This document shows, one piece after another, positions 51,429 to 59,945 of a stretch of DNA of 64,000 nucleotides. The notes beneath the pieces were generated by a model. That model did not search any database, had not been told where the DNA came from, and was given only the letters and a program-made list of their open reading frames with translations. The position numbers and the translations under genes were made by a program. Source of the DNA: Anabaena lutea FACHB-196 (lineage in GTDB: Bacteria > Cyanobacteriota > Cyanobacteriia > Cyanobacteriales > Nostocaceae); assembly GCF_014698305.1 (NCBI RefSeq), contig NZ_JACJST010000008.1, positions 124,001-188,000 of the forward strand, in the 5' to 3' direction. Numbering within the stretch: position 1 is the stretch's first letter; the number at the start of each line of letters is the position of its first letter.

Positions 51429-51480
51429 TTTACTTTTCTTTACATAGTTTGTTTTTTTGTGCCTACCTACTAAATTAAGC
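51429..51480. repeat. TTTACATAGTTTG block, related to 27941-27989
   Basis: CTTTACATAGTTTGTTTTTT followed by tgcctacctact matches the right part of the composite repeat upstream of the LysM-M23 gene. A GGCAGGGAG tract lies just before it, as in the other copy. Confidence 0.6.
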
Positions 51481-51674
51481 AAAGAGTCAATAAGTTCACC
51501 CTCTTTGACTCCTGCAACTCCTAAATTCTGCTTTGGTCGGATAATTTTACATTTATTGTTAAGTATCAGATTTTAATAAAGATATCCAGATAAATAGTGA
51601 AAAATCTGACAATTCATGATTTTTATTTGATTTATTATTAACCAGATTAAGTTTATGACAAATATAATTTGATT

Positions 51675-52166
51675 ATGCCTAATTCAAAAATTTTTTCCAC
51701 ATCTTTAAATTTTCAAGAAGATTACCCTTGTCCTGTTTGTCGCATCGGTAAAATTTCCCATATGCCATTAATGGAGGCGATGTCTTGTGACTTTTGCCAA
51801 GAGATTTTTACCGTTAATTTAGAACTACAACAAATTAAAATGCCTTCTAGAGAACCTCCATTGGTTTGGCGGTGGAATGGCTACAAGTGGACAGAAGCCC
51901 AGTTAGAAGGTGTAGAATTGGGTTGGGGTTATGTGGTCGCCGCAATTGCTTTTGTATTTTTTCCTACTACTTTAATTGCCATAGGAGCTTATCATTTTCC
52001 CCCACAACTTAATGATCCTCTGACTTGGGTACCATCTATCTGGACAGCACTGACTTTTTTATCACATTTAGCAATCATAATTTGGATTTTCATTGAAGTT
52101 TATCAAATCCCAATCGTGGCATATTTTCGAGCTATAACTCGCTGGAGAAATGGATTAATCAGGTGA
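51675..52166 (+). CDS. Zinc-ribbon membrane protein of unknown function
   Basis: The 163-residue protein has an N-terminal zinc ribbon: YPCPVCRIGKI and SCDFCQEIF provide CxxC pairs (about 17-43). A W-rich segment (PPLVWRWNGYKW) precedes two membrane helices (about 80-105 and 120-142). It is probably an integral membrane protein with a cytoplasmic metal site. Start at ATG 51675; a TTG at 51669 is possible. No named family recognised. Confidence 0.7.
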   Translation: MPNSKIFSTSLNFQEDYPCPVCRIGKISHMPLMEAMSCDFCQEIFTVNLELQQIKMPSREPPLVWRWNGYKWTEAQLEGVELGWGYVVAAIAFVFFPTTLIAIGAYHFPPQLNDPLTWVPSIWTALTFLSHLAIIIWIFIEVYQIPIVAYFRAITRWRNGLIR

Positions 52167-52184
52167 TTCAAAATTCAAAATAGA

Positions 52185-52358
52185 GCCGACCGCACGCTAG
52201 GCCAAAAAAATTGCAGACTGTTAAATCAGGAAATTTACAACCCAACGGGAGTCTACTCTTAAGTGTAATATAAGCTACCAAGCTTTTACTTAGTGTTCTG
52301 ATAGGGTAGCCTTTCTTTTCTGATATGAGCGTAGCGATCGCGATCGCGTGCGGTCGGC
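52185..52358. repeat. 174-bp element with 13-bp perfect inverted ends
   Basis: GCCGACCGCACGC (52185-52197) is exactly mirrored by GCGTGCGGTCGGC (52346-52358). The interior carries a terminator-like hairpin (52274-52319) and, near the right end, overlapping GCGATCGC octamers. It fills most of the gap between the zinc-ribbon and DnaJ genes. MITE-like or a structured leader. Confidence 0.75.
52274..52319 (+). terminator. Possible Rho-independent terminator
   Basis: GCTACC...GGTAGC (6-bp stem, 25-nt loop) followed by CTTTCTTTT. It may end the zinc-ribbon gene transcript. Confidence 0.5.
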
Positions 52359-52409
52359 ATCACTCATAATTAATTTAATGATTATCTGAATTGTCCACCA
52401 ACACATTGT

Positions 52410-53057
52410 ATGAGCGAACTGGAGCGGTATTACAGAGTCTTAGAATTGGAGCCTGGAGCAACACTAGAAGAAGTAAACCAGGCTTATAAAGATTTAGTGT
52501 TTGTTTGGCATCCTGATCGCCTCCCTAAAGACAACCACCGCTTACAAAAAAAAGCTCAAGACAAGCTCAAAGCCTTTAATGAAGCTCGTGATCAATTGCG
52601 TTCTTTAAAAGATAAGCCTCAAACTGCACATAACTATAGAACAACTTCGCCAAAAAAACCACCAACAACAAATTATCAACCACCAAATCAAAACCCAGAC
52701 TTGAGTGGAAAAGATTTCAGTCGAGCCAACTTGAGTAACAGAGACTTATCCGGTAGAAATCTGAGTTATGCCAATTTAAGCGGTTCTAATCTCAGTGATA
52801 CTTTTATGCACAAAGTTAATCTCAGAGGAGCGGATTTGTCAGAAGCCAATTTGTTTAGAGCTAACCTACTGTTAGCCGATTTGAGAGAAGCCAATTTACG
52901 CAATACTAATTTGATTGGTGCGGATCTCAGTGGTGCAGACTTGCGGGGTGCAGATTTGACAGGTGCTAGAATTCGCTCAGGTGAACGGTTATTGGTGAAA
53001 CTGATTGGTGCCAACTTAGCTGGAGCTATTATGCCAGATGGGGTAATTCATAGCTGA
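52410..53057 (+). CDS. J-domain protein with pentapeptide repeats
   Basis: The 215-residue protein has an N-terminal J domain (about 5-65) with the intact HPD motif H34-P35-D36, able to stimulate Hsp70 (DnaK). A proline/threonine-rich linker (about 70-92) leads to a right-handed pentapeptide-repeat helix (about 95-210) with about 20 A(D/N)LxX units (LSGANL-type). The combination is typical of cyanobacteria. Client unknown. Monocistronic. Confidence 0.93.
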   Translation: MSELERYYRVLELEPGATLEEVNQAYKDLVFVWHPDRLPKDNHRLQKKAQDKLKAFNEARDQLRSLKDKPQTAHNYRTTSPKKPPTTNYQPPNQNPDLSGKDFSRANLSNRDLSGRNLSYANLSGSNLSDTFMHKVNLRGADLSEANLFRANLLLADLREANLRNTNLIGADLSGADLRGADLTGARIRSGERLLVKLIGANLAGAIMPDGVIHS

Positions 53058-53203
53058 TACTAACCAAGTCTTTCGGATAGGGAATTCTTAACAGTGGTAA
53101 AAATCACATAATATTCCTATAGTGTACAAAAAGCTAAAAAACCCAGTTAACATTACCTACTATATGGGAAACTTAGTAATATTCCTTATGAATCACATTG
53201 CCC

Positions 53204-53689
53204 ATGAATGGTATCATATATGACATTTCAGTGAAGACAATCAATGGAGAAGATAAGCAACTCAAAGTCTACACCGGCAAAGTACTATTAATTGTCAATG
53301 TGGCTTCCTATTGCGGTTACACTCCTCAATATGCGGGACTGGAAAAGTTAAACCAGAAGTATAGAGCCGCTCTTTTGCAGATTTTAGGATTCCCCTGCAA
53401 CGATTTTGGAGCGCAAGAACCAGGAACTAATGCCGAAATCGCGCAATTCTGCACAAGCAAGTTTCAGGTTTCTTTTGAACTATTTGATAAAGTTCATGCT
53501 AAAGGTTCTCAGCAGCATCCCCTTTATGCTCAACTTACTAATGCAGTTGAACCAAAGGGAGCAGTAGCTTGGAACTTTGAAAAATTTATAGTCAGTAAGC
53601 AGGGGGAAGTAGTCGCTAGATTTAATAGTAGTGTCAAACCAGATTCACCAGAATTAATTGCCATAATTGAAAGAGAATTAGCAAAATAG
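53204..53689 (+). CDS. Glutathione peroxidase family protein
   Basis: The 161-residue protein reduces hydroperoxides, in cyanobacteria with NADPH- or thioredoxin-linked donors rather than glutathione in known cases. The peroxidatic cysteine is C37 in NVASYCGYTPQY. FPCNDFGAQEPG (63-74) has Asp where the catalytic Gln of many homologues stands. The Trp-Asn pair in AWNFEKF completes the tetrad. A TTG at 53198 could add two residues; I use the ATG. Monocistronic. Confidence 0.92.
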   Translation: MNGIIYDISVKTINGEDKQLKVYTGKVLLIVNVASYCGYTPQYAGLEKLNQKYRAALLQILGFPCNDFGAQEPGTNAEIAQFCTSKFQVSFELFDKVHAKGSQQHPLYAQLTNAVEPKGAVAWNFEKFIVSKQGEVVARFNSSVKPDSPELIAIIERELAK

Positions 53690-53781
53690 TCATTGATCAT
53701 TAGTGATGACATAAAAAGTCTTGTACTATTGATTATTGACTTGGGAAAAAACACTTTTTAATTAATTGGTGTTAAATTGTC

Positions 53782-54606
53782 ATGAATATTGTAATAATTG
53801 GTTGTGGTTATGTTGGCTATGCAGTTGCTCAATATTGGCAACGAAATAATAATTTTGGGATCACTGCAACCACAACTAATCCTGAGCGTGTTCCGGGATT
53901 ACAAGCAGTATCTCAAAAAGTTATAGTCACCCAAGGAAATGATACAGAAACTCTAAAAGCTGCATTAAAAAATCAAGATGTAGTTCTGTTGGCTGTGGCA
54001 GCGAAAAGTGCAAATTCCTATGAAGAAACTTATCTGCAAACGGCGCAAACATTAGTTTCAGTACTACGAAATTGTCCCCATATTCGCCAATTGATATATA
54101 CAGGAAGTTATTCAATTTACGGAGATAGAAATGGTGTCTGGGTAGATGAAGAAACTCCACCAGCACCAGCTAATCTTAATGCTCAGATTCTTCGCAAAAC
54201 TGAGGATGTTTTACTATCAGCAGAGAATGAAAACCTCCGTGTTTGTATCTTGCGTTTGGGGGGAATTTATGGCCCTGGTAGAGAATTGGTAAAAATATTT
54301 GGACGAGTCGCGGGGACAACTCGTCCTGGTAATGGCGAAGATATAACCAATTGGATTCACCTCGATGATATTGTTGGTGCTATAGAATTTGCTCGCAATC
54401 ACCGCTTACAAGGTATATATAATCTTGTGGATGATGCACATCTTACTAGTCGAGAATTAATTGGTAAGGTCTTGACAAAACATAATTTACCTAATGTTAT
54501 ATGGGATGCAGCAAACAAGAGTACCCGCCAATATAATACCTGGGTGTCGAATCAAAAGTTAAAAGATGCTGGCTACAATTTGATTCATCCCCAGATAATT
54601 TTTTAG
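53782..54606 (+). CDS. NAD(P)-dependent SDR/epimerase-family protein
   Basis: The 274-residue protein begins with a Rossmann motif IVIIGCGYVGYAVAQYW (3-19), GxGxxG as in the atypical extended SDR group (YeeZ-like). The active-site region YTGSYSIYGDRNG (about 109-121) has Tyr in an SxxxY pattern, but no clear YxxxK. LRLGGIYGPGRE (about 157-168) is typical of sugar epimerase-like enzymes. Substrate unknown. Followed after 20 bp by an alpha/beta-hydrolase-fold gene, probably cotranscribed. Confidence 0.85.
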   Translation: MNIVIIGCGYVGYAVAQYWQRNNNFGITATTTNPERVPGLQAVSQKVIVTQGNDTETLKAALKNQDVVLLAVAAKSANSYEETYLQTAQTLVSVLRNCPHIRQLIYTGSYSIYGDRNGVWVDEETPPAPANLNAQILRKTEDVLLSAENENLRVCILRLGGIYGPGRELVKIFGRVAGTTRPGNGEDITNWIHLDDIVGAIEFARNHRLQGIYNLVDDAHLTSRELIGKVLTKHNLPNVIWDAANKSTRQYNTWVSNQKLKDAGYNLIHPQIIF

Positions 54607-54626
54607 CGGCGCTTAAATTTGAAATC

Positions 54627-55556
54627 ATGCAACCATCAAACGTAGCTAATACATTTGCTGTAACACCACCTATCTCTGAGTTTTATACTTGGCAGACTTA
54701 TCGCTGTGCTTACGAAGTTCATCAACCGGCAAATGCAACTCCATCTGATATTCCTTTACTATTAATTCATCCCATTGGAGTAGGATTATCACGGCAATTT
54801 TGGCAGAGATTTGTCCGTGAATGGTATCAGACAAATCACCAGAATTCTATTTACAATATTGATTTATTGGGCTGTGGTGAAAGTGATATGCCACGTAAAG
54901 CTTATACACCAGTTGATTGGGCAAAACAGTTAAAACACTTTTTACAAACTGTAGTAAAAAAACCTGTAATTTTAATAGCTCAGGGTGCTTTATCACCAGT
55001 AGCAATTGAATTAGTTAAACTGGAACCAAATTTAATTGCGGGAATTATACTTTCTGGTCCCACGGCTTGGAGTGTGACTACTAAAAATGCCGCTAAATGG
55101 CGACAAAAACTGCTGTGGAATATCTTTGATTCACCTATAGGAAATGCTTTTTTTCGCTATGCCCGCACTCGCAAGTTTTTAGTTTCTTTCTCAATAGAAA
55201 GACTTTTTGAATCTAGTGATGCCGTTGATGAAGAATGGTTAAGCACCTTAATAGCAGATGCTAAAAATATGGGTGGACGCTATGCAGTATTTTCTTTTTT
55301 AGCTAGATTTTGGCAGCGAGATTATAGTGGTGATATTGCGGCGATTGTGCAACCAACATTAATAGTTTTAGGAAATAAAGCATCAGCGATTAGCAAAGAA
55401 GGTAAAAAAGAAACCCCAGATGAGCGTTTAGCAGATTATCTAGCTTGTTTACCTCAAGGTAGAGGAATGAAAATCAACGGTAGAAATGTTTTACCATATG
55501 AATCTACTGCTGAATTTGTGGCGGCTATATCTCCATTTATTAATGAACTTTCTTAG
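54627..55556 (+). CDS. Alpha/beta-hydrolase-fold protein lacking the usual nucleophile serine
   Basis: The 309-residue protein has an alpha/beta-hydrolase layout: LLLIHPIGVGLSRQFW (about 49-64, oxyanion region) and DLLGCGESD (about 85-93). The nucleophile elbow, normally GxSxG, reads LIAQGALSPVAIEL (about 112-125), so Ser appears replaced by Gly. It may be non-catalytic or use another residue. It lies just downstream of the SDR gene. Confidence 0.83.
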   Translation: MQPSNVANTFAVTPPISEFYTWQTYRCAYEVHQPANATPSDIPLLLIHPIGVGLSRQFWQRFVREWYQTNHQNSIYNIDLLGCGESDMPRKAYTPVDWAKQLKHFLQTVVKKPVILIAQGALSPVAIELVKLEPNLIAGIILSGPTAWSVTTKNAAKWRQKLLWNIFDSPIGNAFFRYARTRKFLVSFSIERLFESSDAVDEEWLSTLIADAKNMGGRYAVFSFLARFWQRDYSGDIAAIVQPTLIVLGNKASAISKEGKKETPDERLADYLACLPQGRGMKINGRNVLPYESTAEFVAAISPFINELS

Positions 55557-55576
55557 CTCATATCTGGCATTTATAA

Positions 55577-55592
55577 CAGGGCTGTAGCCCTG
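55577..55592. terminator. CAGGGCT...AGCCCTG hairpin
   Basis: CAGGGCT-GT-AGCCCTG is a 7-bp stem 20 bp past the hydrolase stop. This repeat is common in cyanobacterial intergenic DNA. No long U-tract follows. Confidence 0.45.
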
Positions 55593-55628
55593 ACTACAAA
55601 CTTGTAATTATTTACGTGACTGAGTATT

Positions 55629-55649
55629 TTTTGCTACGATTACGCAAAA
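55629..55649. promoter_or_regulatory. Palindrome upstream of sbtA, candidate LysR-type site
   Basis: TTTTGC-N9-GCAAAA is a 21-bp interrupted palindrome about 100 bp before sbtA. Inorganic-carbon genes of this kind are controlled by LysR-type regulators (NdhR/CcmR, CmpR) in other cyanobacteria. I could not match it to a published consensus, so its role is inferred from position. Confidence 0.3.
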
Positions 55650-55749
55650 TATCATAAGTCAAATCTGATGACTATAAAATGTTCTAATTGCCACTCTCGT
55701 GTCAAACTGATGAAGGAATCTTAATTATGAAATTATAGGAGTGGTGGAA

Positions 55750-56721
55750 ATGGATGTCAGCTTGATTGTGTCCAACATCTTGAATCCACCTGTGTTGGCT
55801 TTCTTTATGGGGATGTTGGCGGTTTTCCTGAAGTCCGATTTGGAAATTCCTGCACCTATTCCCAAGCTGTTTTCCCTTTATTTGCTATTTGCGATTGGGT
55901 TTAAGGGTGGTGTGGAACTGGTAAAAAGTGGTATCAGTCAGGAGGTGATTTTCACTATGCTGGCGGCGATTTTAATGGCTTGTATGGTTCCGATTTATAC
56001 TTTTTTTATTCTCAAGGTTAAACTGGACTCTTACAACGCTGCGGCGATCGCTGCTACTTATGGTTCAATTAGTGCTGTCACCTTTATCACGGCTAGTTCT
56101 TTTCTCACTCAAGTGGGTATCAGCTTTGATGGTTATATGGTTGCAGCCTTGGCTTTGATGGAATCTCCAGCGATTGTTGTGGGTTTGATATTAGTAAAAT
56201 TATTTACTGCTGATGAGAGTGACAGAGAGTTTAATTGGTCGGAAGTATTACAAGAAGCATTCCTAAATAGTTCCGTATTTCTCCTAGTTGGTAGCCTAAT
56301 TATGGGTTTACTCACAGGTGAACATGGTTGGACGACATTAAAACCGTTTACACAGGATATGTTTTACGGAGTCCTCACTTTCTTCTTGTTAGATATGGGA
56401 CTTCTGGCTGCGAAAAGAATCAAAGATTTGCAAAAAACCGGCGTTTTCTTAATCTTGTTTGCCATACTAATACCAATAGTCAATGCCGGAGTTGGTTTAA
56501 TTATTGCTAAACTAATCGGTATGCCGCAAGGAGATGCTCTCTTATTTTCTGTGTTGTGCGCTAGTGCTTCTTACATTGCAGTTCCAGCAGCTATGCGACT
56601 AACAGTTCCTGAAGCTAATCCTAGTCTATACGTTTCCACTGCTTTAGCTGTGACATTTCCTTTTAACATCATCATTGGCATACCCTTTTATTTATACGCA
56701 ATTAATATCTTTTGGAGTTGA
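55750..56721 (+). CDS. sbtA: Sodium-dependent bicarbonate transporter SbtA
   Basis: SbtA imports HCO3- with Na+ as part of the CO2-concentrating mechanism. The 323-residue protein starts MDVSLIVSNILNPPVLAFFM and has about ten membrane helices. Conserved parts include LYLLFAIGFKGGVEL (about 43-57) and ATYGSISAVTFITA (about 101-114). A ribosome-binding AGGAG supports the ATG at 55750 over the GTG at 55741. The central loop (DESDREFN) is cytoplasmic. sbtB follows after 4 nt. It is the shorter SbtA variant rather than the Synechocystis type. Confidence 0.9.
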   Translation: MDVSLIVSNILNPPVLAFFMGMLAVFLKSDLEIPAPIPKLFSLYLLFAIGFKGGVELVKSGISQEVIFTMLAAILMACMVPIYTFFILKVKLDSYNAAAIAATYGSISAVTFITASSFLTQVGISFDGYMVAALALMESPAIVVGLILVKLFTADESDREFNWSEVLQEAFLNSSVFLLVGSLIMGLLTGEHGWTTLKPFTQDMFYGVLTFFLLDMGLLAAKRIKDLQKTGVFLILFAILIPIVNAGVGLIIAKLIGMPQGDALLFSVLCASASYIAVPAAMRLTVPEANPSLYVSTALAVTFPFNIIIGIPFYLYAINIFWS

Positions 56722-56725
56722 GATT

Positions 56726-57034
56726 ATGGAGTTAGTTAAACGGCTAGAAATTTTTGCTAATTACGTCGAAGTCGGCAAGATTTTAGAAGCTTTAGAAAAA
56801 GCTGGTGTCCCCGAACATACTGTTATTAAGAATGTTGCTGGTAAAGGTAGAGGAGGAACAGACAGTGATGATTTAGCAATGACACTGCTAGATAACATTT
56901 ATATTATTGCTTTCTTTCCTCCTGAAAAATTGCCACTAGTGGAGGTGCAGATTAGAAAAACTTTAAATAAGTTTGGTGGGACTTGTTTTATTTCTGATGC
57001 CTTGGAATTGAAAACAACCAAGTGTGTTGGTTAG
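56726..57034 (+). CDS. sbtB: PII-like signalling protein SbtB
   Basis: SbtB is a PII-like trimer that binds adenine nucleotides (including cAMP and ATP) and binds SbtA to regulate it. The 102-residue protein has the GKGRGGTDSDD T-loop region (about 38-48), a AFFPPEKLPLVEVQIRK strand-helix, and a C-terminus with ELKTTKCVG. The C-terminal redox loop of some SbtBs (CxxxxC) is not clearly present; only C100 remains. A longer frame from 56675 overlaps sbtA; the ATG at 56726 is right. Confidence 0.9.
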   Translation: MELVKRLEIFANYVEVGKILEALEKAGVPEHTVIKNVAGKGRGGTDSDDLAMTLLDNIYIIAFFPPEKLPLVEVQIRKTLNKFGGTCFISDALELKTTKCVG

Positions 57035-57170
57035 GTAAATCTAAAATTCTCCACTTCTCCCATAACTTCGCCTTCTTTTTGGGAAAAAGTATTCTCTAGG
57101 TACAGGCGCAAAAATCAAGAAACTGATTACAATACTCAAGGTGAAATCTAATTCCCTTGTGTGATTAATC

Positions 57171-58325
57171 ATGGAAAATTTTGTTTTTTACAACCCAGTT
57201 AAAATCCTATTTGGCAAAGGTCAAATTGCCAATATTGCTCAAGAAATCCCCGGCGATGCTAAAATTCTCATCACCTACGGCGGTGGTAGCATTAAAGCCA
57301 ATGGCGTTTATGATCAAGTAAAATCGGCATTAGCGGGAAGAAAGGTATTTGAGTTTGGGGGAATTGAACCCAACCCCCACCTGGAAACTTTGATGAAAGC
57401 AGTGGAATTGATACGCAAAGAAGGTATTGATTTTATCTTAGCTGTGGGTGGTGGTTCCGTTGTTGATGGGACTAAATTTATCGCTGCTGCGGTTCCTTTT
57501 GTGGGCGACCCTTGGGATATTTTAGCAAAAGGCGCACCAGTAAATGCGGCTGTTCCTTTTGGAGCAGTTTTGACGTTACCAGCAACTGGTTCGGAAATGA
57601 ACCCAACTGCGGTGATTACCAAGTCGGAAACTCAAGAAAAGTTATATTTCGCTAATCCCCTGGTGTTTCCTAAATTTTCTGTTCTTGACCCAGAAACGAC
57701 TTTCTCCCTGCCTACAAGGCAAATTAGTAATGGGATTGTGGATGCTTTTACTCATGTGATGGAACAGTATTTAACCTATTCAGTGAATGCACCATTGCAA
57801 GATCGCATGGCTGAGTCAATTCTGAAAACGCTGATTGAAGAGGGGCCAAAAACCTTAGCAAATCCTACAGATTATGATGCACGGGCGAATTTAGTCTGGT
57901 CTGCGACAATGGCGTTAAATGGGTTAATTGCTGTTGGTGTACCTCAAGATTGGACAACTCACATGATTGGTCATGAGTTGACAGCGTTGCATGGTATGGA
58001 TCATGCTCAAACTTTGGCGGTTGTGTTACCTAGCACGTTGACAATTAGGCGCGATCGCAAATCACAAAAGCTTCTACAATATGCAGATAGAGTTTGGGAA
58101 ATTGTCGGTGGTTCTGAAGATGAACGGATAGATGCAGCAATTAGTAAAACTCGTGATTTCTTTGAGTCAGTTGGTGTTCGCACTCGTTTATCTGATTATG
58201 GTGTGGGAGTAGAAACTATTCCAGTAGTAATCAAGAATTTAGAAAAGCATGGGATGACAGCTTTGGGGGAAAATAAAGATGTTAACCCGCAAGTTGTTGA
58301 GAAGATTTTAGCTCTTTGCGTTTAG
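57171..58325 (+). CDS. Iron-containing alcohol dehydrogenase (YqhD/BDH-like)
   Basis: The 384-residue protein is a group III alcohol dehydrogenase. NAD(P)-binding GGGSIKANGVYDQV (about 37-50) and VGGGSVVDGTKFIA (about 97-110) are present. The metal ligands lie in VDAFTHVMEQY (about 190-200) and HMIGHELTALHGMDHAQ (about 263-279). By similarity it reduces aldehydes (e.g. YqhD-type NADPH-dependent). No pathway genes adjoin, apart from the upstream sbtAB. Confidence 0.92.
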   Translation: MENFVFYNPVKILFGKGQIANIAQEIPGDAKILITYGGGSIKANGVYDQVKSALAGRKVFEFGGIEPNPHLETLMKAVELIRKEGIDFILAVGGGSVVDGTKFIAAAVPFVGDPWDILAKGAPVNAAVPFGAVLTLPATGSEMNPTAVITKSETQEKLYFANPLVFPKFSVLDPETTFSLPTRQISNGIVDAFTHVMEQYLTYSVNAPLQDRMAESILKTLIEEGPKTLANPTDYDARANLVWSATMALNGLIAVGVPQDWTTHMIGHELTALHGMDHAQTLAVVLPSTLTIRRDRKSQKLLQYADRVWEIVGGSEDERIDAAISKTRDFFESVGVRTRLSDYGVGVETIPVVIKNLEKHGMTALGENKDVNPQVVEKILALCV

Positions 58326-58338
58326 AGATTAAATAATT

Positions 58339-58360
58339 AGGTCAGGCTTTTGTCTGACCT
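58339..58360. terminator. Hairpin between the alcohol dehydrogenase and Uma2 genes
   Basis: AGGTCAG-GCTTTTGT-CTGACCT is a 7-bp perfect stem 14 bp after the dehydrogenase stop. It lacks a U-tract, so may be a weak terminator or mRNA stabiliser. Confidence 0.5.
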
Positions 58361-58386
58361 GTATGATCAGATAGGAGTAAGTCAAA

Positions 58387-58950
58387 ATGGTACAAGCAAT
58401 ATTAAAAACTCTCACATTGGAGGAGTTTCTGCAACTACCAGAAACGAAACCTGCTAGTGAGTATATTGATGGTCAGATTATTCAAAAACCAATGCCACAG
58501 GGAAAACATAGTATAGTTCAAGGTGAACTTGTACCTGCGATTAATTTTATCGTTAAACCGAAACAGATTGCTCGTGCATTTCCTGAGTTACGTTGTACCT
58601 TTGGTGGACGTTCAATAGTACCTGATATTGCAGTTTTTGTGTGGAGTAGAATTCCCCGTGATGAAAATGGAGAAGTTTCTAACACATTTGCGATTTCTCC
58701 AGATTGGACAATTGAAATTTTATTACCTGATCAAAATCAGGCAAAGGTAACTAAAAATATTTTGCATTGTTTAAAATATGGTACTCAAATGGGTTGGTTG
58801 ATTGATCCAAGTGAACGGACTATTTTTGTTTATCGTCCTCAACAACAAATTGAGGTATTTGATGAATCAGATATGTTAATTACTGTACCGTCTTTTGCTG
58901 GTGATTTACAACTGACAGTTGGTGATTTGTTTGCTTGGTTGTTAGAGTGA
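58387..58950 (+). CDS. Uma2 family (DUF820) putative endonuclease
   Basis: The 187-residue protein has the Uma2 signature: a YIDGQIIQKPMPQGKHS start region, VPDIAVFVW (about 77-85) and TIEILLPDQNQAKV (about 115-128), where the family usually has EILSP. These D and E residues form the PD-(D/E)XK-like site. Uma2 proteins are multicopy in filamentous cyanobacteria and of unclear role, often seen in accessory regions. Preceded by AGGAG. Confidence 0.88.
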   Translation: MVQAILKTLTLEEFLQLPETKPASEYIDGQIIQKPMPQGKHSIVQGELVPAINFIVKPKQIARAFPELRCTFGGRSIVPDIAVFVWSRIPRDENGEVSNTFAISPDWTIEILLPDQNQAKVTKNILHCLKYGTQMGWLIDPSERTIFVYRPQQQIEVFDESDMLITVPSFAGDLQLTVGDLFAWLLE

Positions 58951-59138
58951 AATTGATTATTAATTAGAATTAAGAGTATAATAAATAGATATATAGCAGT
59001 TATTGGTTGAGTGAATTACAAATATTGAAGAATGATTTATTTGTTAGATATTAATACCTGTATTCAATATATAAATTTGGTTTATTAAAACTCCATTTTT
59101 ATTTAGATAGTCTCTCTTTGGCAAGTCAATTAACAAAA

Positions 59139-59873
59139 ATGACAGACACATCTACACATAATCAAGATAATTTGACAAATATCTCAAAAATCCTATGGGA
59201 TAAAGTTTTAAAACCTGATAATTCTTGGAAAGATAACCCTAAATGTAGTGAGATACAGCAAAGATTATCATATTTTAACCCTAATCATCTTGATACTCCA
59301 GAGCATATTGATAAAGTTATTAAATGCGTAATTAGAGGAGTGCGTCTTACAGAAGAAGCAATTAATTGGTATGAACCTTCTATTGGAGGTGAAAAACTTA
59401 CCGTATATGATAAATTACGAGGAGTCCAATGGCGACTTGTAATCGCTTATATTGGATTTGAAATTACTACTAAAGCATTAATGAATAATTTTGGGGGAGT
59501 ATTGCCATCAAACGTTATTATTAAATTTATAAAACAGTCTAATCTCCCAAGCTATAATCCACTGATTCCACCAAATCCGAAGAAAAAAGAGAATCTTGAT
59601 AAATGGCTTGCAAAAGATGAAGATGCAATTGCTGAATTCCTGGGAGTAATAAGTCCCAAGGATAAACAACTCATTAAACATTGGATTGTTCAATCTAATT
59701 CTATTTCTTCTTGGGAAGAAGCGGTACAACTTGCTAGATTTTTCAGAAATGCCTCTGCACATGGATTTCTTTCGGCCAAAAAAGTCCAGGATTGGGAACT
59801 TAAGCCGGGTTTATCTATTCTTGCTGATAACTTGGGTGAAATTATGGCTGCTGGACTAAAAAAATTGATTTAG
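59139..59873 (+). CDS. Putative HEPN-like protein of unknown function
   Basis: The 244-residue protein starts MTDTSTHNQDNLTNISKILW. It is helical throughout. Near the C-terminus ARFFRNASAHGFLSAKKV contains R-N-x3-H, the RX4-6H motif of HEPN RNases (about 207-212). A second conserved area is RGVQWRLVIAYIGFEITTKA. HEPN proteins act in toxin-antitoxin and defence systems, but no partner gene adjoins. A TTG at 59118 could start seven codons upstream; ATG preferred. Confidence 0.5.
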   Translation: MTDTSTHNQDNLTNISKILWDKVLKPDNSWKDNPKCSEIQQRLSYFNPNHLDTPEHIDKVIKCVIRGVRLTEEAINWYEPSIGGEKLTVYDKLRGVQWRLVIAYIGFEITTKALMNNFGGVLPSNVIIKFIKQSNLPSYNPLIPPNPKKKENLDKWLAKDEDAIAEFLGVISPKDKQLIKHWIVQSNSISSWEEAVQLARFFRNASAHGFLSAKKVQDWELKPGLSILADNLGEIMAAGLKKLI

Positions 59874-59945
59874 AAAATTACAGCAGATTCCCAACTTCTC
59901 TAAGCAGTTGAAGATATGAATCTTTTCGTTATTAAAAAACAGGTA

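Larger units (their letters stand above)
50804..51674. other. Long intergenic region built from repeats
   Basis: About 870 bp without a credible gene. It holds copy 2 of the 51-bp repeat (50939-50989), the TGAGGTACA element (51311-51386) and the TTTACATAGTTTG block (51429-51480). The remaining parts (50990-51300 and 51480-51660) are unassigned; the longest ATG frame in the first is only 13 codons. A small RNA cannot be excluded. Confidence 0.6.
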
